DNA of 64,000 nt from Roseiarcus sp036513315 (GTDB lineage Bacteria > Pseudomonadota > Alphaproteobacteria > Rhizobiales > Beijerinckiaceae): positions 1 to 64,000 of the forward strand of contig DATBZF010000127.1 in assembly GCA_036513315.1 (NCBI GenBank). Direction: 5' to 3'. Made by a program: the position numbers and the translations under genes. Below the pieces are notes generated by a model, which saw only the letters and a list, made by a program, of their open reading frames with translations, ran no database searches and was not told the origin of the DNA. Position 1 is the first letter of the stretch. Each line of letters opens with the position of its first letter. Of the stretch, positions 8,623 through 16,000 are shown piece by piece.

Positions 8623-8676
8623 CAAACTCTTGCCCGAGTGAAGCGCGCAGCCCTTGATCAAGGACGCGCGCTTCGC

Positions 8677-10272
8677 TCAATGACCGCCACCGCCGCCGCC
8701 CATCATTTGCGGCCTGCGCATCATCGGAGCCAACGCAACGAGCGCGAAAAAGATCACCGTCAGCGCAAGGAAAACGTCGCCAAGCGCCATCACTTCCGCC
8801 TGCCGCCGCGCCATCAGACTGAGTTGTTTGGTCGCCGCCAGAGCAGCGTCGGAGCCGCGCGAAGCGAAAGCTGCGGTCAATTGCGCCATCGTCTCGTCGG
8901 CGGTCCTGCGGCCCCAGGAGACCGCCTCGTGCAGCCTGGCGATATGCAGGTCCATCCGCTTGTCGAGCAGCGTATTGATCAGCGCCAGGCCTACGGCGCC
9001 GCCGAGATTGCGGGTCAGGTTGAAGAGACCGGAGGCGTTTTTGATTCGCTGCGGCGGCATCGTCCCCAGCGCCAGATTGTTGATCGGCACCATGCAGAGC
9101 ATCAGCGAGAAGCCGCGCAGAATCTGCGGCACGAGCAATTCCCAGAAATCCCAGTCCTGCGTGATATAGGACGCTTGCAGAGTGCCAAGGCCGAAACCCG
9201 CGAAGCCGATCGCGATCATCAGCCGCGGATCAACCTTGCCCATCAGGCGGCCCGATATTGGCGCCATGATGAACATGCAAACGCCGGTGACGAACATCGT
9301 CTGTCCGATCATCAATGACGAATAACCGCGCACCGACGCAAGATACACCGGATAAATATAGGTCAGGCCGTAGAGTCCGATGCCCAGCACGAAAGAGAAC
9401 AGTGAGCCGGTCCAGAAGTTGCGATCCTTGAAAGCGCTGAGATCGACGATCGGCTGATAGGCGCGAAACGCGCGCCAGAAGAACAGCATGGCGCCGAACG
9501 TCGAGGCGACGATCGCCGTCGTCACCGGCGCGCTCTCGAACCAATCCTTTGAAGGGCCTTCTTCGAGTGCATATTCGAGCGCGCCGAGAAACACGGCCAT
9601 TCCCGCGAGCCCCGCCCAATCGAATCGCTTGAGCAGCGACAGGTCGGGCTCATCGAAATCGATCAGAAACCAGCTTGCGGTCGAGACGATAATGCCCGGA
9701 ATGATGTTGACGAGGAACAGCCAGTGCCAGGAGAAGGCGTCCGTCAGATAGCCGCCGACGGTCGGGCCGATCGTCGGCGCCAAAGTCGCGACAAGGCCGA
9801 TGATCGGCGCGACGAGCGGCTGTTTGCTGCGCGGAAAGATCGTATAAGCCGAGGCGAAGACGGTCGGGATCATGCCGCCGCCGATAAACCCCTGCAGAGC
9901 GCGCCAGAAAATCATCTCGTTGATTGATGAGGCGCTGGCGCAAAAAAAGCTCATCAGCGTGAAGCCCGCCGCCGAGGCGACGAAGACATAGCGTGTCGAA
10001 AAGGCGCGCGACAGGAATCCCGATAGGGGGATCATGATGACTTCGGCGACGAGATAGGCGGTCTGCACCCAGGTCACTTCGTCTGAAGAGGCCGACAATC
10101 CCGCCTGAATCTCGGACAGCGACGCCGAGACGATCTGGATGTCCAGGATCGCCATGAACATCCCGAACACCATGAAGATGAACGCAAACAGCTTGCGTAT
10201 ATCGAGGGCTTCGGATTGGGCCGGCGCCGGGGCCTTGGCCGGCCCAGCAAGCGACGCCGAGACCGCGCTCAC
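8677..10272 (-). CDS. emrB: EmrB/QacA-type drug:proton antiporter (DHA2 MFS)
   Basis: Inner-membrane antiporter of 531 residues with about 14 hydrophobic helices, expected to export drugs or toxic hydrophobic compounds with the adaptor encoded just upstream. Visible signatures are LDIQIVSASLSEIQ in helix 1 (motif D1), WVQTAYLVAEVIMIPLSG, and the antiporter motif C GPTVGGYLTD in helix 5. The C terminus ends in a Met/Gly-rich tail (MMGGGGGGH) that may be unstructured. It starts with GTG 10272 in a GTGA overlap with the emrA stop, so the two are translationally coupled. Regulation is likely by the divergent TetR protein. Confidence 0.93.
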   Translation of the reverse strand: MSAVSASLAGPAKAPAPAQSEALDIRKLFAFIFMVFGMFMAILDIQIVSASLSEIQAGLSASSDEVTWVQTAYLVAEVIMIPLSGFLSRAFSTRYVFVASAAGFTLMSFFCASASSINEMIFWRALQGFIGGGMIPTVFASAYTIFPRSKQPLVAPIIGLVATLAPTIGPTVGGYLTDAFSWHWLFLVNIIPGIIVSTASWFLIDFDEPDLSLLKRFDWAGLAGMAVFLGALEYALEEGPSKDWFESAPVTTAIVASTFGAMLFFWRAFRAYQPIVDLSAFKDRNFWTGSLFSFVLGIGLYGLTYIYPVYLASVRGYSSLMIGQTMFVTGVCMFIMAPISGRLMGKVDPRLMIAIGFAGFGLGTLQASYITQDWDFWELLVPQILRGFSLMLCMVPINNLALGTMPPQRIKNASGLFNLTRNLGGAVGLALINTLLDKRMDLHIARLHEAVSWGRRTADETMAQLTAAFASRGSDAALAATKQLSLMARRQAEVMALGDVFLALTVIFFALVALAPMMRRPQMMGGGGGGH

Positions 10273-11537
10273 GGCTTGGCGCCCTTGTCGCGCGCGCTCT
10301 GCGCCGAAGCGTCAAAACCGAGCGCGCCCAGCAAGGTCGGCTTGGGCAGACTTTCGTCGCGCGTGCGCACAGAAGCGACGACCGAAAGCCCGGGACGGAT
10401 CTCGCCGCTTTGCAGCGCGTCGGCCGGCAAGGCGATACGCACCGCGACGCGCTGGACGACCTTGGTGAAATTGCCTGTCGCATTGTCGGGCGGCAGCAGA
10501 GAAAATTGTGACCCCGAAGCGGGCGCGACCGAAGTCACGACGCCTTCGATGACGCGGCCGTCCAGTGAATCGACCGCGACATCGACTTTCTGACCGGGAT
10601 GGATCGAGGCGAGTTGGGTCTCCTTGAAATTGGCGTCGACATAGGCGCTGGTCAGCGGAACAAGCGCGAGCAGACGCGTCCCGGGCTGAACATATTCGCC
10701 AAGCTGCGCCGCCCTGTTGCCGACGACGCCGTCGAACGGCGCGACGATCGTGGTGAAGGAGAGATCGCGCTCGGCCTTGGCGAGCGCGGTTTCGAGCTCG
10801 CCGCGCGCGCGCTCCGCCTCGATCTTCTGTGCGGTTAAAACGTCGAGATTGGCGCGCGCGCCATTCTCCGCGGCCTCTGCGGCGGCCGCGCTTGCGCCCG
10901 AGCCGGTCAAAGTCGCTGACGTTTTGGCGCGATCGGCAGCGGCCTGTTCGAGGCGCTGCTGCGATCCGAAATTGATGTCGGCGAGCTTCTGCGACCGATC
11001 GAATTCCAGTGCGGCCCGCTTCTTATCGGCTTCGCCCGCCGCCAATTGCGCCTGCGCCGCGGCGACCTGTGCCTGCGCCTGCGCGATGACCGCGCCCTGC
11101 GCCTCGACCTGACGACCGATGCGCGCGATGGTCGCGTCCTGGGTCGCGATCTTGTCCTTCGCCGAGGCGACCGCGAGTTGATAATCGCCATCGTCGATTT
11201 TTATCAGCAAATCGCCGGCGCGCACTTTTGCATTGTCAGCGGCCGCCACCAGCGCGACATGGCCCGCCACTTTGGCCGTCATGACCGCCGTGTCCGCCCC
11301 GACGTAGGCGTCATCGGTCGAAACGAGGAAGCGGCCGTTGACGAACCAATCATACGCCTTGGTTCCGCCATAGCCGACAGCGGCAAGAATGATCGCGGGC
11401 AGAATCAGGCTGCGGACGGACCGGCGCGGCTTGGGTTTGGCGATCGGCGCGAGGGCGCCGCCCTGCCCGCCCGAGGCGAGCGGCGGCGACGCCGTCGCGG
11501 CGGGCGCCGCTGTCGTAACTTGCTGATCCTGCGCCAT
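10269..11537 (-). CDS. emrA: EmrA-type membrane fusion protein (HlyD family)
   Basis: Periplasmic adaptor of 422 residues linking the EmrB-like antiporter to an outer-membrane channel. It has a Pro/Ala-rich cytoplasmic N terminus, one membrane helix (about residues 43-60) and a VSTDDAYVGADTAVMTAKVAGHV lipoyl half-motif. A long Ala/Gln coiled-coil hairpin (about 110-250) follows, then the second lipoyl half and a beta barrel (ATFDG-like IVAPFDGVVGNRAAQ, then LVPLTSAYVDANFKE). No outer-membrane TolC-like gene is nearby. It overlaps emrB by four bases. Upstream lies a 146-base divergent control region with two palindromic operators. Confidence 0.93.
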   Translation of the reverse strand: MAQDQQVTTAAPAATASPPLASGGQGGALAPIAKPKPRRSVRSLILPAIILAAVGYGGTKAYDWFVNGRFLVSTDDAYVGADTAVMTAKVAGHVALVAAADNAKVRAGDLLIKIDDGDYQLAVASAKDKIATQDATIARIGRQVEAQGAVIAQAQAQVAAAQAQLAAGEADKKRAALEFDRSQKLADINFGSQQRLEQAAADRAKTSATLTGSGASAAAAEAAENGARANLDVLTAQKIEAERARGELETALAKAERDLSFTTIVAPFDGVVGNRAAQLGEYVQPGTRLLALVPLTSAYVDANFKETQLASIHPGQKVDVAVDSLDGRVIEGVVTSVAPASGSQFSLLPPDNATGNFTKVVQRVAVRIALPADALQSGEIRPGLSVVASVRTRDESLPKPTLLGALGFDASAQSARDKGAKP

Positions 11538-11573
11538 TGAAGGGCTTCCTGGTTTAAAGTTTTAATTTTAATC

Positions 11574-11590
11574 GACCGAACCGTTCGGTC
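11574..11590. promoter_or_regulatory. Palindromic TetR operator 1
   Basis: GACCGAAC-C-GTTCGGTC is a perfect 8-1-8 palindrome in the intergenic space between emrA and tetR, 37 bases before the emrA start. A related copy lies 46 bases further on. Such paired palindromes in a divergent tetR/efflux space are the usual binding sites of the repressor. Confidence 0.75.
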
Positions 11591-11599
11591 ATTGCTGGC

Positions 11600-11628
11600 T
11601 TGACATAAACCCATTCCGATCGTAAATC
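11600..11628 (+). promoter_or_regulatory. Probable tetR promoter
   Basis: TTGACA (11600-11605), a 17-base spacer and TAAATC (11623-11628) point toward the tetR gene. It is flanked by the two palindromes; operator 2 would sit at or just after the transcription start, which fits autorepression. Confidence 0.55.
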
Positions 11629-11635
11629 AACAACG

Positions 11636-11652
11636 AACTGAACGGTTCGGTC
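11636..11652. promoter_or_regulatory. Palindromic TetR operator 2
   Basis: AACTGAAC-G-GTTCGGTC repeats operator 1 with two changes in the left arm. It overlaps the expected start of the tetR transcript, 31 bases before the TTG start codon. Confidence 0.65.
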
Positions 11653-11683
11653 AGTAGTTTTTGTTACCAGAGCGAGGCGGCGA

Positions 11684-12367
11684 TTGAACGACGGCACGGC
11701 GGCGGCGATGGACGCACAATGGAGAGACGGCGTCGATGGCGACGGCCCCGATAGCAGCGCTAAGCGCCGCCAGGTCATGGAGGGCGCGCGCACCGTCTTT
11801 CTCGCTTCCGGCTTTGACGGCGCCAGCATGAACGATATCGCCCGCGTGTCGGGAGTTTCGAAAGGAACGCTCTACGTTTACTTCGATTCGAAGGAACGGC
11901 TCTTTGAAGCGTTGATTCGTGAAGAGCGACGCCAGCAAGCCGAGCGTCTGACTGATTTTTCATTTGACGATAATGACGTCCGGGGCGTGCTCTTCAATTT
12001 CGGATGCACCCTGATTGAGATGATGTCGCGCCCGGACACGCTCGCCCATGTTCGAACGGTGATCGCAGCGACGAATAAATTCCCCCAACTCGGCCGGGCC
12101 TTTTATGAAGCAGGCCCCTGCTTCGGCGCCAACCGACTCTCGGCCTATATGCAGCGCATGAACGACGAAGGCGTGCTGCGGATCGCCGATGTTCAGCGTG
12201 CGGCCTGGCAATTCCTGGAATTATGCCAGGCGGGCACATTCAAGCCCTTGCTATTCCGGATGGTCGACGAACTGACAAGGTCGCAGATCGAGGCGGGCGT
12301 GCAGGCCGGAGTCGATGTCTTCATGGCCGCTTACGGCGCTGCGCCTGTGCGCAATCCAATCAGCTAA
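11684..12367 (+). CDS. TetR/AcrR family transcriptional repressor
   Basis: DNA-binding repressor of 227 residues, probably controlling itself and the divergent EmrAB pump. The N-terminal HTH is clear at about residues 30-75 (ARTVFLASGFDGASMNDIARVSGVSKGTLYVYF read in parts; the recognition helix is SKGTLYVYFDSK). The C-terminal ligand domain (NFGCTLIEMMSRPDTLAHVRTVIA onward) resembles the AefR-like group. The TTG at 11684 is preferred because GAGG lies seven bases before it; an ATG at 11708 has no ribosome site. The inducer is not evident. Confidence 0.9.
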   Translation: MNDGTAAAMDAQWRDGVDGDGPDSSAKRRQVMEGARTVFLASGFDGASMNDIARVSGVSKGTLYVYFDSKERLFEALIREERRQQAERLTDFSFDDNDVRGVLFNFGCTLIEMMSRPDTLAHVRTVIAATNKFPQLGRAFYEAGPCFGANRLSAYMQRMNDEGVLRIADVQRAAWQFLELCQAGTFKPLLFRMVDELTRSQIEAGVQAGVDVFMAAYGAAPVRNPIS

Positions 12368-12436
12368 GACAGCGCACACGACCGACGCCGACGCCCGCAA
12401 GAGCCGCTTGATCGATTGAACAAGATTGGCGCGCGC

Positions 12437-12462
12437 TTGGTTTCAGACAGTTGGTTTCAGAC
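12437..12462 (+). repeat. 14-base tandem direct repeat upstream of tRNA-Glu
   Basis: TTGGTTTCAGAC occurs at 12437-12448 and again at 12451-12462, a period of 14 bases, immediately before the tRNA promoter -35 element. Two copies only. It may be a protein-binding repeat or a slippage duplication. Confidence 0.55.
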
Positions 12463-12464
12463 GC

Positions 12465-12493
12465 TTGCCTTCAAGGCGCGCCGCCGATATAGA
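12465..12493 (+). promoter_or_regulatory. Probable tRNA-Glu promoter
   Basis: TTGCCT (12465-12470), a 17-base spacer and TATAGA (12488-12493) lie 24 bases before the mature tRNA 5' end, the usual layout for a stable-RNA sigma-70 promoter. Confidence 0.6.
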
Positions 12494-12517
12494 ACGCCGC
12501 CTCGGCCCCGCGGTCAT

Positions 12518-12593
12518 GCTCCCTTCGTCTAGCGGTCCAGGACGTCGCCCTCTCACGGCGAAAACAGGGGTTCGATTCCCCTAGGGAGCGCCA
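12518..12593 (+). tRNA. tRNA-Glu (CTC anticodon)
   Basis: A 76-base cloverleaf with encoded CCA. The acceptor stem is GCTCCCT (12518-12524) with AGGGAGC (12583-12589), followed by discriminator G and CCA. The anticodon arm TCGCC-CTCTCAC-GGCGA places CTC in the loop, and the T arm AGGGG-TTCGATT-CCCCT is canonical. The sequence after the CCA is gene-poor and carries inverted repeats, and the following 9 kb looks accessory, so this tRNA may have served as an integration site; no second attachment copy was found. Confidence 0.95.
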
Positions 12594-13097
12594 GTAATAT
12601 CAATAACTTAACTTCATCACAGACCGGCCTGTCCAAAATTTGTCCGATATACGGGCATGGATTTGCAAGGACTGTGATGGACAGGCCCGGCCGGCTCGAC
12701 GCCGGCGCCGTCGTCGAAGCTGCCTCCGGCGGAGCTGAGACGAACCTGTGATATCAGGCGTATTGCAATTCGGGTCAGGGCAATTTTTTGGCCGATTGCC
12801 GTCATCGCGGCGCGGTGCTGGGCGTAGCCCCCCGACCACAGGCGCGGGCCCGGCAGTGGCGGCTCATGTGCTGCCTGGCCAGTCCTGCAGCGAACGAGGC
12901 AACGCCGAGAGGGCGGCGTACTGTCGCGAAATATCGCGGTCACGGCACGGTCTCCAAGACTCGTTCAACGCTCCGACCAAGCCCTTTGCTATCGCCACCA
13001 TACAAACCTTGGACTAGGGTCGTAATAGCAACGTATAGGGACTAGTGTTCGCGAGTGCGCGGACCAATATTGCTAGTCGCGAGCTGACGGCGACTAT
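12594..13097. other. Gene-free stretch after tRNA-Glu with interlaced inverted repeats
   Basis: No gene is supported here. Just after the tRNA, CATCACAG (12615-12622) pairs with CTGTGATG (12672-12679), and CCTGTCC (12628-12634) pairs with GGACAGG (12679-12685). The arms are in order A-B-A'-B', so both cannot form as simple nested hairpins; they could make a pseudoknot in RNA or be the worn ends of a mobile element. Short open frames on both strands look like noise. The region could be a degraded insertion beside the tRNA. Confidence 0.45.
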
Positions 13098-16000
13098 GTG
13101 ACGGTCGGCCCGCAGGTGGGGGTCGGAGTGGAGCCATTTCCATGGGTCGGCGCCAATGGAGTTGGTGGCCTTCAGGTCTTGCGGGAGGACAGTGGACTCG
13201 TCTTCTGCAGAGGGTGGCGTGATTCCACAGAAGGCGGACGTTCTAGCGTGCTGGTCGTGCTCCCAGCCTCGGAAGAACCAACGCCGGCAACCCTCGATCG
13301 CCTTGCCCACGAATACTCCTTAAGGGATGAGCTCGACGGCGCGTGGGCGGCGCGACCGCTTGAGCTTGTGCGAGATCGCGGTCAGGCCACTCTGGTGCTT
13401 GAGGATCCCGGCGGCGAGTTGCTCGGCGGGCTGCTTGGCGCGCCGATGGAGGTGGGACGTTTCCTGCGCCTCGCCACCGGCGTTGCCGCGGCCCTCGGCA
13501 AGGTGCATCAGCGCGGCCTCATCCATAAGGACATCAAGCCTGCCAATATTCTGGTAAACGATGGGGAAGAGGTACGGCTCACTGGTTTTGGAATCGCCTC
13601 GCGCCTGGTGCGCGAGCGCCAGCCGGCTGATCCTCCCGAGGTCATTGCCGGGACACTGGCCTATATGGCGCCGGAGCAGACCGGGCGAATGAATCGCTCG
13701 ATCGATTCGCGCAGCGACCTCTATTCACTCGGCGTGACCCTTTACGAAATGCTGACCGGGGGTCTTCCTTTTACGGCTTCCGATCCGATGGAATGGGTGC
13801 ACTGCCACATTGCTCGGCAGGCCGAGACGCCCGGTGAGCGGGCGAGCGGAATTCCCGAGGTGATTTCGTCGATCGTGATGAAGCTCCTCGCGAAGACCGC
13901 GGAGGAGCGTTATCAGACTGCGGTGGGTGTCGAGGCCGACCTGCGTCATTGTCTGATAGAGCGGCGGTCGCACGGTCGCATCGATCCATTCCCGCTGGGC
14001 GCACACGACGCTTCGGATCGATTGCTTATCGCGGAAGAGCTTTACGGACGGGAGACCGAGATTGGCGCCCTGCTTGCGGCCTTTGATCGGGTCGTGGCTC
14101 AGGGCACGCCAGAGCTCGTGCTGGTGTCGGGTTATTCCGGCGTCGGCAAATCCTCGGTGGTCAACGAGCTGCATAAAGCGCTTGTGCCGCAGCGTGGGCT
14201 TTTCGCGGCAGGCAAGTTCGATCAATACAAGCGCGACATTCCGTATGCGACCCTGGCGCAGGCGTTCCAGACCCTGATCCGCCAGATCCTCGTCAGGAGT
14301 GAAGCGGAGGTGGACCACTGGCGGCGCGCCCTGACAGAGGCGCTTGGCGCGCACGGACAACTCATCGTCAACCTCGTTCCCCAACTGGAGTTCCTCATCG
14401 GGAAACAGCCAGCCGTTCCCGACCTGCCGCCGCAAGAAGCGCAGAATCGATTTCAATTGGTGTTTCGCCGCTTCCTAGGCGCGTTCGCGACGTCCGAGCA
14501 TCCGCTGGCGCTGTTCCTTGATGATTTGCAATGGCTGGATGCCGCCACTCTCGACCTCATCGAGTATCTGGTCACGCACGCGGAAGTGGGGCGCCTGCTG
14601 CTGGTCGGCGCCTATCGGGACAACGAGGTCGGTCCTGCTCATCCGCTTTTGCGCGCGCTGGAGACGATCAAGAAAGCGGACGCCAGAGTGGCTGAAATCG
14701 TGCTGGCGCCGCTCGGGCCTGACGACGTCGACCGGCTCGTCGCGAGCGCCTTACATGGCGACCTGGAACGCGCGCGTCCTCTGGCGCAGCTCGTTCACGA
14801 GAAGACGGGCGGTAATCCGTTCTTCGCGATTCAGTTCCTCACGGAATTGGCCGAAGAAGGATTGGTAGCGTTCGATCCGGCCGCGCCAGGCTGGCAATGG
14901 GATCTCGATCGCATCCGCGCCAAGAACTACTCCGGCAACGTGGTCGATCTTATGGCCGCGAAGCTGCGGCGATTGTCTGCCCCCACCCGGGACGCCTTGA
15001 AACAGTTCGCCTGTCTGGGCAACGCCGCGGAAACCTTCATTTTGATCCTCGTCCAGGGCGAAAGGATGCACGCCGCATTCGGGGAGGCCGTGCATGCCGG
15101 GCTCGTCGTCCAGCAGGAGCGCGCCTACAAATTCCTGCACGATCGCATCCAGCAGGCGGCCTATTCACTGATTCCCGACGAGCACCGTGCCGACGTCCAC
15201 CTGCGAATCGGCCGTGTGCTGTTGGCGACCATCGCCCCGGAGCAACTCGTCGAGCATCTGTTCGATATCGCGAACCAGTTCAATCGAGGCGCGGCATTGC
15301 TGGTCGAGCGCGAGGAAAAGACACGCGTGGCCACGATCAACCTGCGCGCCGCTCGAAAGGCCAAGGCGTCTGCGGCCAATGCGTCGGCGGGCGTTTACCT
15401 TGCGGCCGGCATAGCGCTGCTCGACGAGACGTATTGGGCCAGCCAGTACGAGTTGATGTTCACTCTCCGGCTCCAATGCGCGGAATGCGAATTCCTGAGG
15501 GGCAACCTCGATGAAGCTGAGCGGCTCATCGCCACTTTGCTGCAGCGCGGGACCTCGAAAGTCAGTCTTGCGGACGCCTACCATCTGAAGATCCTGCTCC
15601 ATGTCGTGAAATCGGAGAATCCGCAAGCCGTGGCCAGCGCGCTCGCGTGCCTGCGCCTGTTCGCCATAGATCTGCCAGCACACCCGAGTTGGGAACAGGT
15701 TCAGGCCGAATACGAAACGGTTTGGCGCAACCTGAACGGTCGCCCGATCGAGGATCTGATCGATCTGCCGCTGATGACGGATCCTGAGCTTCTGGCGGCC
15801 ATGCGGCTGTTGTCTGTCCTTTGCGACCCTGCCTATGTCACCGATCAGAATCTGCTTTGCCTGGAACTGTGCCGCGCAGTGAACCTCGGCATACGGCACG
15901 GAGTGAGCGGCGCCTTCGCACACGCCTGCGGCTACCTCGGGTGGCCTCTCGCAACGGTCTTTCGGCGTTACCCAGAGGGTTTTCGTTTCGCCAAGCTCGG

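Noticed and set aside
12617..12943. A minus-strand frame after tRNA-Glu considered as a transposase remnant
   Set aside because: No catalytic motif or transposase signature could be identified.
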